DNA of 64,000 bases from Ceratopteris richardii (taxonomy: Eukaryota > Streptophyta > Polypodiopsida > Polypodiales > Pteridaceae), in assembly GCA_020310875.1 (NCBI GenBank), contig CM035417.1, positions 83,408,728 through 83,472,727 on the forward strand, given 5' to 3'. Below the pieces are notes generated by a model. It did not search any database. It saw only the letters and a list, made by a program, of their open reading frames with translations, and had not been told where the DNA came from. A program made the position numbers and the translations under genes. Shown here one piece after another: positions 39,963 through 50,455 of this stretch; the first letter of the stretch is position 1; every line of letters begins with the position of its first letter.

Positions 39963-42900
39963 TCAAGTAGGTCTCGGTCCTATGCCCATCTGTTGAAGAT
40001 GCTTGTTGAGCTGCTCTCTTCCAAGTGCTTTAGTGAATATGTCAGCACAATTTGCCTCTGTTGGGCAATATTCTAGCTCCACAATTTCATCTTCAATTAG
40101 CTCACGAATGTAATGGTACTGTACTTCTATGTGCTTGGTGCGAGCATGAAATACTGGGTTCTTTGCAATAGCCATACAACTTTGATTATCACACTTGAGT
40201 ACAGTTGGCATATTTGATGGAAAGCCAAGATCTGCAAGAATTCTCCTTAACCAGACTGCCTCACAAGAAGCAAAACAAGCTGCTTTGTACTCTGCTTCAG
40301 TGGAGGAGAGTGCGAGAGTTGGTTGCTTCCTACTTACCCAAGAAAATATTCCTGAACCAAGTGAGAAACAATATCCAGAAACTGATTTTCTAGAATCACA
40401 ATCTCCAGCCCAATCTGAATCACAATATCCTTGGAGTGTATCACCTGTGGTATACAAAATACCAAAATCCAAGGTTCCTGCAATGTACCTTAGAATTCGC
40501 ATTCCAGCATTCCAGTGACTCTCCTTAGGTTTGTTGGAAAACCTGCTTAACACTCCAACAGCATAGCAAATGTCTGGTCTAGTGTTGCACAGAAAAATAA
40601 GACTTCCAACGAGCTTCCTATACTTCTTAGCATCTACATCAGGCATGTTATCATCCATAGATAGCTTATGATTTACCTCCATAGGTGTGCTAGTTGGTTT
40701 GCAGTCCATCATTCCAAATGCCTTGAGAATTTCTTTGGAATATTTTTGTTGTGAGATGAAAATGCCATCCTTCCTTTGCCATACTTCAATTCCCAGACAA
40801 AAATGGAGTAGACCTAAGTCTGTCATTTCAAACTCAGTTCCCAAGCTGATCCGAGTTTGATTGATGAGTTCTTGATGATCTCCTGTAATGATCAAATCAT
40901 CTACATATACAATGACAACAACTAGCTTGCTATCCCTTTTCGTTACATACAAGTTAGCATCAGAAGTACTTCTTTCAAAACCCATATTTTTGAAAAAATG
41001 ATCTATTCGTTGGTACCAAGCCCGTGGAGCTTGCTTAAGTCCATACAAAGCTTTCTTCAACCTGCAAACTTTATTTTCTGAATTGGGCACCTCAAAACCT
41101 GGTGGTTGAGATACATATACCTCCTCCTTGAGGTGACCATTCAAAAATGCAGATTTGACATCCATCTGGAAAATAGGCCAAGACTTTTGTGCAGCTACTG
41201 CAAGTACCGTCCGAATAGTTGTCATGCGTGCTGTTGGTGCAAAAGTTTCTTGAACATCAAATCCTTCAATCTATGAAAAACCCTGTGCAACTAATCGTGC
41301 CTTATACTTTTCTAATGTTCCATCAGCTTTATACTTGGCTTTCCAAATCCATTTAGTACCTATTACCTTCTTTGGCGGCAAGTCGACTAGATCCCATGTA
41401 TCATTTTTGAGTATACTATCATACTCAGACTGCATTGCCGCTCTCCAATCTGGATCATCAATGGCTTCTTCAATGGTGGTAGGTTCCTTTATCGAACCCA
41501 TGATATCTGCCATTAGAGCCATGTTAACAATGTGTTCTGAGGCTCTTCTTTGCTCCTCTATTCTCTTTGATCTTCGTAATCCATCCGATGATGATTCTGG
41601 TACATCTACATGTGGATTAAGATCATCAAAGAGCTGTTGTGCCCACTTCGGTAGTGGCTTACGCTGTGCAGCTACAACTGGTTGGCTTTTTATTGAGGAA
41701 ATTTCTCCATCAGATGTTTCCTCCTCCTCAACTTTAACCTGTCTTTTGATAGGCACAAGGTGAGATATTTCTCCGCTTGATGAGATAGTAGATTTACCTT
41801 TATCTTCTACTAAGTGTGGTCGTTCATCAAACACCACATCTCGGCTGACAAAAATCTTCCTTGCCTCAGGATCTCATAACCTGTATGCTTTAGACTCTTC
41901 ACTATATCCTAGGAAGACACACTTTTTGCTTTTTGAATCCAACTTTGATCTTGTTGAATCAGGAATATGTGCATAACAGAAACAACCAAAAATTCTGAAA
42001 TGCAAAACTGAAGGCTTTTTACCAGAATATGCTTCTTGAGGAGTCATCCCCTTCAGTGCTTTTGTGTAGCTTCGATTGAGGATGTAGACTGCTGTATTGA
42101 CTGCTTCTGCCCAGAATGAATCAGGCATGTCTTGAGCCTTCAACATACAACGAGCCATTTCAACTACTGTCCTGTTCCTGCGCTCAACAACGCCATTTTG
42201 TTGGGGTGTATGAGCTATGGTAAGTTGCCTTTTCACACCATGCTCCTTACAGTAATTGTTGAATTCTGTTGACAAGAATTCACCTCCTCTATCTGTTCTA
42301 AATTTCTTCAATTTCCTTCCTGATTCATTTTCTACATACTTATGCCACGTTTTAAATTTTTCAAAAGCATCAGCCTTCTCTCGAATGAAATAAACCCACA
42401 TCTTTCTACTATAATCGTCGACTAACAGCAAGAAGTAGAAAGATCCTCCTAAAGCAGGTGTAGACATTTTACCACAGAGATCAGCATGTACCAACTCTAG
42501 AGGAGCTTGAGATCGATTGCTGGTCTCTCTTGGAAATGCCTTTCGTTGTTGCTTGCCCATCATACAAGCTTCACAAGGTTCCTGCAACTCTGAAAATGCA
42601 GGCATATGAGCAACCATCCCTGTTCGTTGCATCTCCTTCAAAACTGCAAATCCGAGATGCCCAAATCGTCGGTGCCATAACCTGCTTACATCTTTATCTT
42701 CTGTAGCAGTTAAAGCACTTAACTCATACAAGTTATCCCGTCGTATGCCTTTACCTACAACATTACCTGATGAATCCATGATTTCCGCACCACTCTTATT
42801 GAAGTGAACTTCGAGTCCACGATCTGTTATTGCAGAAACTGACAACAAATTTCTTTTGAGTGTAGGTACATAGAGAACATCGGATAACTTTTTCTCAACA

Positions 42901-44042
42901 CCTGGAGAAGTGATAAAAGAGATGGTTCCAGTTCCTTCAGCTGGACACTTGGAGTCATTTCCCACCACTACATTGATGGATTCCCGCAGAGGCACTAGGG
43001 AACTATACCAATCCTTTTTACTAGTCATATGGTGAGAAGCTCCACTATCTAAAATCCATGGCTCATCAACACGAGCTTGAGCAGATGAACATACCTCTTC
43101 AATAGCTACCCAAAGTTCCAGCTCTGTGTTGTTTGCAGACTCTTTGTTCTTCCATGATGATTTTACAGTCCCATTCCGTTCATCAGCTTGCTTCTTTCTG
43201 CAATCCTTGATGGCATGGCCTTTCTTTTCACAATAGAAGCAACTTCCTATGAACTTTTTCTTCTTTGGCTTCTTCTTTGATCCCTCTGAAGAGCCTTTAC
43301 CTTTTGCATTTGCTGAGAATGCAGCATCAGTTGTACTTTGCCGATTCTTCAGCTGCATCTCTTCTTCTAAAAGCATGGCACAAAACTCTTCAAATGTAAG
43401 AGGAGTTGGCCTTACCTGAGTGTTAAGGGCTGTTACTAATCCATCATACTTTGCTGGAAGAACACGTACAGATCTTTGAGCCAGCTCTTCTGGTGTTATA
43501 ACAACACCAACTACAGCCAATTGATCTTGAAGATGCTTTATCCGTTTGATAAAATCTTCAGCCTTTTCAGAATCAGAATGTTTTTCATTTGCCAACTGAT
43601 TTTCTAAATTCTGTATCCTAGTGTGGTTCTTGGTCTCATATTGTCGAGCCAATATGCCCCAAGCCTCATGTGCTTTAGTAGTATGTTGAACTAAAGTAAG
43701 CACAGAATCACTTACACTAGTGACAATCGCACATAATGCATCAGCATTCCGCCTCTTCCAAGCTCGTAGAAGATCTGGATCTGGCTGAATCATCAATCTT
43801 GAATTTGCTGGATCTTCAACTGGTATAGGCTCTGGATCCAATCCCATCGGTCCCATGACAGTGTCAAGTAATTCATAGGAGTCCAAAATTGCAGAAATTT
43901 TGAACTTCCAGAGTGTATAGTTGGTTCCATCCAGCTTCCCTTCAGTGAATGCAGGTGGACGAATTCGAATAGGTGCAGCATTAACATTAGTTGAAGCACC
44001 AAGACTACTGTTCGATGATGAAGCCATCATGTAATCACTCAA
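39963..44042 (-). pseudogene. Copia D gag-pol polyprotein with two in-frame stops
   Basis: A single reading frame of about 1360 codons, starting at the Met at 44042, carries all copia domains in order. They are Gag with UBN2-like region, CCHC knuckle (CFYCEKKGHAIKDC, about residue 268), protease (WILDSGASHHM, about 329), integrase zinc region (LWHRRFGHLGF, CEACMMGK), DDE core (VHADLCG, RTDRGGEF, NGVVERRNR), RT ([21 protein letters not shown] near 40900) and RNase H ([31 protein letters not shown]). Two stops keep the frame: TGA at 41876-41874 and TAG at 41273-41271 (position normally Q). No frameshift was found. The element is very recent and only two point changes from an open frame, but as it stands makes no full polyprotein. 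Confidence 0.95.
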
Positions 44043-44113
44043 GTAATCTACTGATATTCTAGTCTGCTAGTAGGCTAAAATAATGATACTTCTCAAGCTA
44101 TTCGAACCTTACA

Positions 44114-44125
44114 GCTCTGATACCA
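44114..44125 (-). other. Primer-binding site of Copia D
   Basis: GCTCTGATACCA (plus) is the exact reverse complement of the initiator-tRNA-Met primer site and abuts the LTR. Confidence 0.95.
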
Positions 44126-44737
44126 TGTAAGACAATAGTTACGCAATATAACACAGGAGCAATAACAGAGAAGATAACAGATATAGGAGAATCTCAACAA
44201 TTTTCTACTAGCAGCAAGTACAAAGATGATGGCGTTGTCCACCCGTGCGCTCTCAAGGTAGAGCTTAAATGGTGATCTAGACAACTCTAGATAGGGAGAT
44301 ACAAGGTAGAGGTATGCTGGCTCAACTCGGTGTCTTAGGTAGTGCAGAAGTCATGTATATATAGGATCATGGGTGGCCTGCCATGGACGGCTATACATGG
44401 GCGGTAGAGCGTGGGCGGCCACCGCCCGCGTAATTGCCATACACGGCTTAGACTGGTTGAACCGACCTAACAAATATAAATGATTTCTGACTCCGACAGG
44501 GAATATTCCATGGACCCCCCAGCCGGGGCTGCTCACCGCTGCCCCGGACCCCACAATTGGGGACCCTGATAACTCCCTTTCCTTATAATATCTTACATGG
44601 TCCAACATGACCTTCATCCAACATTCAAGTTGGGATTCCCATCAATTGGGTAATGCATGCTTGGCTTCTCCTCATAAAGGGGGCCTTACAAAATGTGCAT
44701 ACAATCATGAGGGGTAGACATTGATCATATACTAACA
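44126..44737 (-). repeat. 5' LTR of Copia D
   Basis: This is the same 612 bp as the 3' LTR with one visible difference, including the TATA box near 44351-44365. It drives transcription leftward on the minus strand. Confidence 0.95.
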
Positions 44738-44864
<127 letters not shown>

Positions 44865-44892
44865 TATAATTTTATATATGTGTATGCTTATG

Positions 44893-45695
44893 TGCATCTT
44901 TCAAAATATTCGCGTAAAATTTGATTATTTTGGATGGCAGGATACGATTGTTTGTTTTGGAGGATATGAAGTATGTACCTTCATTGAATGATTTGTCGAT
45001 TCTATCATATGTTCAGTTTGAAAGTGTGAGAAGTGGGTTTATAATTGCTATTCAAAGAATTTGGCACTGTTTATAGGCCATACGATGGTGACGTGGATGA
45101 ATCGCATGCACAAAGGTTACTCAAGATAGAGCAACCTGATTATAAGGGACTAGTACCAGCAGGATTCCTGGGGTATGCAGTAAACCTCTTGCATGTCAAT
45201 GATGAGCATATGAATTTAAGGATAAAAAGTGAAAATCATGGTGGCTTGAGAGGATCACTTTTATACAGCTTGTTCAAAGAACTCCAGGTTTATGACACTG
45301 AAGTTTTTTGAACAAGCTGTATAAAAGTGATCCTCTCAAGCCACCATGATTTCCACTTTGTATCATAAAGTTCAGATGCTCATCATTGACATGCAAGAGG
45401 TTTACTGCATACCCTAGGAATCCTGCTGGCACTAGTCCATTATAATCAGATTGCTCTATCTTGAGTAACCTCTGTGCATGCGATTCATCCAGGTCATGTA
45501 CCATTGTATGGCCTATAAACAGTGCCAAAATCTTTGAATAGCAATTATAAATCCATTTCTCACACTTTTAAACTGAACATATGATAGAATCGACAAATCA
45601 TTCAATGAAGGTACATACTTCATATCCTCCAAAACAAACAATCATATCCTGCCATCCAAACAATCAAATTTTACACGAATATTTTGAAAGATGCA
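44893..45695. repeat. Inverted repeat (about 390-bp arms, 27-bp loop) of an SMC-hinge-like gene fragment
   Basis: Left arm 44893-45279 and right arm 45307-45695 are reverse complements with about two dozen substitutions and two small indels by eye (around 93% identity); the loop is 45280-45306. Both arms carry the same coding sequence, sense on plus in the left arm and on minus in the right. It reads [20 protein letters not shown], then after a frame change ESHAQRLLKIEQ, VPAGFLGYAVNLLH, GLRGSLLYSLFK and, in the left arm and loop, ELQVYDTE. The GFLGYAVN...GLR..L.Y.LF..LQVY pattern resembles plant SMC-flexible-hinge proteins of the GMI1/DMS3 type. That family call is from memory of the pattern. 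It lies in the TNP2 intron. A transcript on either strand would fold into a long hairpin. Confidence 0.85.
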
Positions 45696-45849
45696 TTAAT
45701 AGTTTTAAAAGATGCACGGATAAAAGTGTCCATTGAGTTTAAGTTCTTATTCTTACCTTATCTAAAGTAAGAATAAAAACCTGCATGTATTTATATACAT
45801 ATATATTTATGCATATATATATAAATCGATAGAAAATTGAAAATTATAC

Positions 45850-46235
45850 CTTAATAGTGTCGAAACAGATACATTACTCCATCCAAAACAATTTTGAAGG
45901 TTGAGAATAAGTAAGCTCGCACTTACTCGTGTCAAACGACTTCCTTCATATACATGCTTTAGACATTCCTCTCAAAGATATGTCTCATTTTTAGAAATAT
46001 CAATGCTCTCACTGTCATTTTGATACCAATCCTCAATAAAATCTGCCATGCCATCATCTTCATCATTGTCACACAAATCTTGTACTTTATCGTCTTTTGA
46101 ATATAGATCTTTCAACTTTGCATATTGCACAGGATTAGTTTTGCGTAGCCTCCTCATGGAAGCTTCTGATAAATGAGGTCTTATTGGTAATTATGAATGT
46201 TGTGGAGGAATATCATCAACATCATACGTTGGAAT
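45850..46235 (-). pseudogene. TNP2 transposase middle exon (CACTA-2)
   Basis: Minus strand, from an acceptor (GTGTAG at 46241-46236) to a donor (AAG then GTATAA at 45849). Recognisable parts: VDDIPPQHS, MRRLRKTNPVQYAKLKDLYS, an acidic segment (DNDEDDGMADFIEDWYQND), then the TNP2 block VYEGSRLTRVSASLLILNLQ. That block continues across the intron into the exon at 39263. Two in-frame stops occur, near 46192 and 45972. The phase of the donor and the downstream acceptor agree. Confidence 0.75.
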
Positions 46236-46348
46236 CTACACATATAAATAAAATTCATTAGTGTTCCATAAATGAATAAAAAGTAAACTTTAAATAAAAA
46301 ATTAAGTATATAACTTATTAAATATGGATACAGAAATTTTTATTCTCT

Positions 46349-47102
46349 CTAGCTAAAAGGTGCTCTTGGAGGTCTACGCCATCCATAATTCACTAATAGT
46401 TCATCACCAGCATGTAATGTAGTAATAGCATTGACAAATATGTATCTTGATACATCTCTACTCATGTATGGTGATTCATGACTATTTTCACGCTCCTCAA
46501 ATGTGCAATTAGTCCTTGAACTATTATGTAACCCTCGACTACTATTTACTAAACCTACTATATTTCCATGTGTGTAAGGTCTTCCATCAATATATAATCT
46601 TTCATTTTCTGCATGTAAAATCCTTCTACTAGTAAGGGATGCTGCATTCAAGCATATTCCATAAGTACTCATGCTTTGAACATAACGTGAAAGTCGATGC
46701 CAATCTCCCCATCCATATATAGGACCACAAAATGACATAAGAGTGACTTCAGAGTTCGGAGGCACATATAAAATCCTCTACAATAAAGAGACCACGACCA
46801 GCATTAGTAATAGTGGATGGAGCAATCATATAGCGATTACCCCAAAAGTTGAAAACCTCTCCATCTAAAGGAAGTGGTCCTCTATTCCATCCTCCATATC
46901 TTCTTCTATCATATGTTTGTACTAAAGAACGATCACGAGCTGGCAATGGATAATCTCCAGCCGTTTCATTCTCTAAACCAGGAGGTAGAGGATTTCTAGA
47001 AACCTCTGCTTGTAATTGATGAACAACAAGTCCATGACGTGTACAAAGTATATTAACATTATGAGAAAAAATATTGTCATCATCATCATCGAGCAAGTAT
47101 TC
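46349..47102 (-). pseudogene. SET-domain exon inside the CACTA-2 transposase gene
   Basis: SET domains transfer methyl groups from S-adenosylmethionine to lysines, usually on histones. The exon starts at 47102 after an acceptor (GATATACAG), in phase with the preceding exon's donor, with EYLLDDDDDNI. The SET domain begins near 46870 (RYMIAPSTITNAGRGLF, the cofactor-binding start). It continues with SFCGPIYGWGDW, the middle block YIDGRPYTHGN, the NSSRGLHNSSRTNC region equivalent to the NH(S)CxPN core, and GDELLVNYGW, the ELxxNYG-like end, then stops at 46349. One extra base in the run TTTT near 46762 shifts the frame (VEDF before, VPPNSEV after). No pre-SET or post-SET cysteines are visible. 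TNP2-like exons lie on both sides on the same strand, so it is a captured exon or alternative last exon rather than a neighbouring gene. Confidence 0.78.
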
Positions 47103-47181
47103 CTGTATATCAACAGTAATTTGATTTTATATATGGTTTTTAAATAAAATAATGACATTAATATATATAAAAAATACATAC

Positions 47182-47408
47182 CCAAGCATTATCACATTGA
47201 CTAGGTGATGATGCACGCTCAAAAGTACCATACTCTGCCTCATGTTCAATACATTCCAATCGTGGTCTTCGATACGTGCCATAACAAGAGTTACACCAAC
47301 ATATAATATGCTCTTCATAGTAAAATTCATCATAATTCCTATCGGAGGACACATGTGAAGTCGTTGCATGGGTAGGAGGTGGTGGAGTACCCTCTGATTG
47401 ATCAGAAT
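47182..47408 (-). pseudogene. TNP2-like N-terminal exon (CACTA-2)
   Basis: Bounded by an acceptor (TATGTGCAG at 47409) and a donor (TGG then GTATGT at 47181). It encodes SDQSEGTPPPPTHATTSH, then YYEEHIICWCNSCYGTYRRP and CIEHEAEYGTF. The CxC..C...R....H...G pattern is the zinc-like N-terminal motif common in TNP2 transposases. The donor is in phase 0 with the SET exon. Confidence 0.62.
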
Positions 47409-47483
47409 CTGCACATAATAAGAAACAAAAAAAAATATAAGTTATGTATCCATCAAATATATGTAAAATTAAATGTTTGATAT

Positions 47484-47549
47484 ACTTGCAGTATAAAGTC
47501 GTTGCACGATGAGGAGATGGTGGTGGAGTTCCATCTGATTGATCAGAAT
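47484..47549 (-). pseudogene. Duplicate of the first part of the TNP2 N-terminal exon
   Basis: The sequence after TTTGTAG (47550) repeats the start of the 47408 exon (ATTCTGATCAATCAGATGG, PPPSPHRATT) about 140 bp upstream. It ends at a possible donor. It looks like a tandem exon duplication, giving alternative 5' exons or a decayed copy. Confidence 0.5.
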
Positions 47550-47589
47550 CTACAAATAATGGTATTTGATATTAATAATCTGATTATCT

Positions 47590-47890
47590 ACATACACAAA
47601 AAATTCACATATATATATTTACACATACACACATATTCACATATACACATTTATACATACACATATATTCACATATACACTACACATTATTGTGGGATAA
47701 ATGCATGTATTTTGTATGAATGAGTGTATATGCATGCATGTGTGTGTACGTATATATGTGGATATCTATATGTGTGTTTATGTTATATGTATGTATATGT
47801 GTATATGTATACATATATATGCATATATGTTTGCATGTATATGTGTATGTGGATATGTGTATGTGTATGTGTGTGTATATATGTGTATGT
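47590..47890. repeat. CATA/TGTA microsatellite between the two CACTA-2 genes
   Basis: Mixed ACACAT and TGTATG units, switching strand polarity near 47690. It lies between the minus-strand TNP2/SET exons and the plus-strand accessory ORF. Confidence 0.85.
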
Positions 47891-47928
47891 ATTCTGATTT
47901 TCTTTTCCGTTTGAGATTAAATTAACAG

Positions 47929-48531
47929 GAGAATTGTATGGTCGAAAAAAATAAGAGGCGAGCTAACATACCACCTGAGTCATGGCAGTTTTTTCGTAGA
48001 CAGCTACTTCTTCAAGAGTCATTTCCTCAGCAGAAGGTACACAAATTAATAGTTTATATTTATAGTTTTTATATATTTTAGTAATTTTTTACATTTAATT
48101 TATGTATTTTTTTTCTTGAATAAATAGGCTGCTGCAAAGAAGAGAGTGGAGTCGGGCCACACATCGCACCTAAGCCAAATGGGCCATAATGGTTTTGTAG
48201 CTACATTTGTAAGTATATGTGTTATTGTGAGTATATTTTTTATTTTAGTTAAAATGCGAGTATATGCAAGATCATCCTGATGCCTTTGTGAGTATTTTTA
48301 AATTTTATATAATTATTTTATTTTTATGAATGGTTTAATTGTTTTATTTATTTATGTTTGTTATATGTAGTACAGGAGTATTATGGGGAGACAAATATGG
48401 ATGAGGTGGAGAGACAGACACAGGAGGGACGATCTCGATTGTCACAGGGTGATCATGACGATGAGGATGAGGAGGATCAGGATGATCATGATATTGCTGA
48501 TGATGATGATGGTCATGATGATGATGATTAG
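47929..48531 (+). pseudogene. CACTA-2 accessory ORF with acidic C-terminus (unknown function)
   Basis: I infer exons from splice-like borders shared with CACTA-1: 47929-48036 (ATTAACAG before; GTACAC after) with RANIPPESWQFFRRQLLLQE; 48128-48208 (GTAAGTAT after) with KKRVESGHTSHLSQMGHNGF; a remnant to about 48287 with EYMQDHPDAF; and 48376-48531 with [18 protein letters not shown] and a D/E/H-rich tail ending at TAG. The upstream exons were not found. Conservation of exon frames between two diverged elements suggests a real protein, perhaps a TnpA-like DNA-binding partner. I could not place it in a family. CACTA-2 has lost the exon containing KYYGRYPMKKEIEF seen in CACTA-1. Confidence 0.55.
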
Positions 48532-48572
48532 GATTTTAGTTGATTATGACATTGGATTATATGTATTTACAT

Positions 48573-48725
<153 letters not shown>

Positions 48726-48849
48726 CTATATATGTTTCATTTCAGTTATGTTTTGAATTGTGTGTATGGTAATAAGTAATGAAGAGTTTTGTTCTATTGA
48801 TTGTTATTATTGTTTATATTAAGCATGTGTTTTAATACTTTAATTATAT

Positions 48850-49447
48850 AATTCATTCATATGTGTGTACTTAAGTGTATGTATGTATGTGCATGTGTAT
48901 GTGTGTGTATATGTATGTATGTGCATGTGCATGTGTAAGTGTATATGTGTGTATGAGTATGTGCATGTGCATGTGTATGTGTGTGTATATGTATGTGCAT
49001 GTATATGTGTAACTCTATGTGTATATGTGTGTATGTGCATGTGTGTTTGCATGTGTATACGTGTTTTAATACTTTAATTATATAATTCATTCATATGTGT
49101 GTACCTAAGTGTATATGTATGTGTGTGTATATGTATGTATGTGCATGTGTATGTGTGTGTATATATATGTATGTGCATGTGCATGTATAAGTGTATATGT
49201 GTGTATGAGTATGTGCATGTGCATGTGTATGTGTGTGTATATGTATATGCATGTATATGTATAACTCTATGTGTATATGTGTGTATGTGCATGTATATGT
49301 GTATATGTAGGCATGTGCATGTGTGTGTGCATGTGTATATGTGGATGCATGTGTATGTGGATGCATTTCCATTTGCATCCATGTGCATGCATGTGGATGT
49401 GCATATACATGTATTTGCGTATATGTTAATGTGTGTATGTGTGTGTG

Positions 49448-49515
<68 letters not shown>

Positions 49516-49700
49516 TATGCAATAATGCATGCATGTAAATCTTTTTATGTGGTTGTAGAAATGTTTGTGCATATGCATGTGTATATGTGTGTATGTCTAA
49601 GTGTATGTGCACATGTATCTGTGTGTATATATGTGTGTGTATGTGCATATGTATATGTGTATATGTGTGAAAGTGCATCTTCATCATGTATAAGTGTATA
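48850..49700. repeat. TGTATG/TGTGCA microsatellite with a 240-bp duplication and an inner (TA)n
   Basis: Units of GTATGTGTGTATAT and ATGTGCATGTGT fill the interval. A block beginning TTTTAATACTTTAATTATATAATTC occurs at 48830 and again at 49064, each followed by the same repeat series, so the array was duplicated as a unit of about 235-240 bp. A TA run lies at 49454-49512. Open frames on both strands are artefacts. Confidence 0.9.
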
Positions 49701-49778
49701 AGTGCATATCAATGAGTATGCTATCTAATGAAAATAACACAATTCAACTGATATACAAAGAATAGAAATTGTACTTAC

Positions 49779-49806
49779 TTTTTGCTTGGTTAGCTTCTTC
49801 AATAAC
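49779..49806 (-). other. 28-nt putative micro-exon of the CACTA-2 minus-strand gene
   Basis: Minus strand: a CT tract, TTTATTGCAG, 28 bases (GTTATTGAAGAAGC...AAAAA), then GTAAGTAC. The same signals flank a 43-base exon in CACTA-1 (30440-30482). This supports a transcript starting at the right end and running left into the TNP2/SET exons. Confidence 0.5.
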
Positions 49807-49813
49807 CTGCAAT

Positions 49814-49815
<2 letters not shown>

Positions 49816-49904
<89 letters not shown>
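49816..49904. repeat. (GA)n tract at the right end of CACTA-2
   Basis: About 44 GA units. On the minus strand it is the pyrimidine tract directly before the micro-exon acceptor. The left end of the element has a similar GA run at 34753-34822. Confidence 0.95.
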
Positions 49905-49905
<1 letters not shown>

Positions 49906-50019
49906 TTCAAAGAGAGAAAGATGTGGAAAGAGAGAAACAAAGACAGAGGGAGACAATAAAAGAGAGCTTAGGCAAAACAACAATTCTGCATATACTTGCT
50001 TCAGCTCGTAAGCACAGCG

Positions 50020-50455
50020 CAATTGCGAATGTTGGAGAGCTCTTTGATCGGATGCGTGAAAATGCCGATCGAAGAGCCTCCAATGTTTTAATTTTTGTTC
50101 GTCAACAGACTCTCGTGTAAACGATGCTACCCGTCGTCGCATAAGTGACATTTTTTAGCGTCGCTTATGCGACCACAAAGTGTCGTCGCTTATGCGACGT
50201 AAAGGAGCGTCGCTTATGCGATGTAAAAGAGTGTCGCTTATGCGATGTAAAAGAGTGTCGCTTATGCGACGCTTTTAAATGCATCGTGTTAGCGACACTG
50301 TATGGGAGCATCGCACCCCGTCGCACCACAAGTCGCAAAAAACGTCGTTTAATTGACGGTCCGCGCGTGACGCTAATTATGATGCATGTTGCAATTTTAT
50401 AGCGACGAAGTTCTCTCGCCTTAACGGTCGCTATACGCCCGTATTCCTTGTAGTG
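50020..50455. repeat. Right subterminal repeats and terminus of CACTA-2
   Basis: Five or six copies of a unit containing GTCGCTTATGCGAC or GTCGCTTATGCGATG lie at 50130-50275, partly as exact 24-bp tandem units. A small hairpin (GCTCTTTGATCGG and CCGATCGAAGAGC) sits near 50038-50077. The terminus ends GTATTCCTTGTAGTG at 50455, followed by the GCT duplication. Confidence 0.88.

Larger units (their letters stand above)
39323..44737 (-). mobile_element. Copia D, young complete insertion (5415 bp)
   Basis: Two 612-bp LTRs (39323-39934 and 44126-44737) differ by eye at one base (AACAAATA against AACAGATA). ACACA flanks both ends. The primer site (44114-44125) and polypurine tract (plus CCCCCCCTCAATG at 39935) are intact. 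It is inserted in a CA-rich part of the TNP2 intron of CACTA-2, so it is the youngest layer of the nest. Confidence 0.96.

Noticed and set aside
46349-47102. An independent host SET-domain gene
   Set aside because: It has no promoter or full gene structure of its own, lies inside the CACTA boundaries, and its acceptor is in phase with a TNP2-like exon. A captured exon explains it better, though an ancient host origin is likely.
49769-50011. Arginine/glutamate-rich frame over the GA tract
   Set aside because: It is a simple-sequence artefact of the (GA)n repeat.
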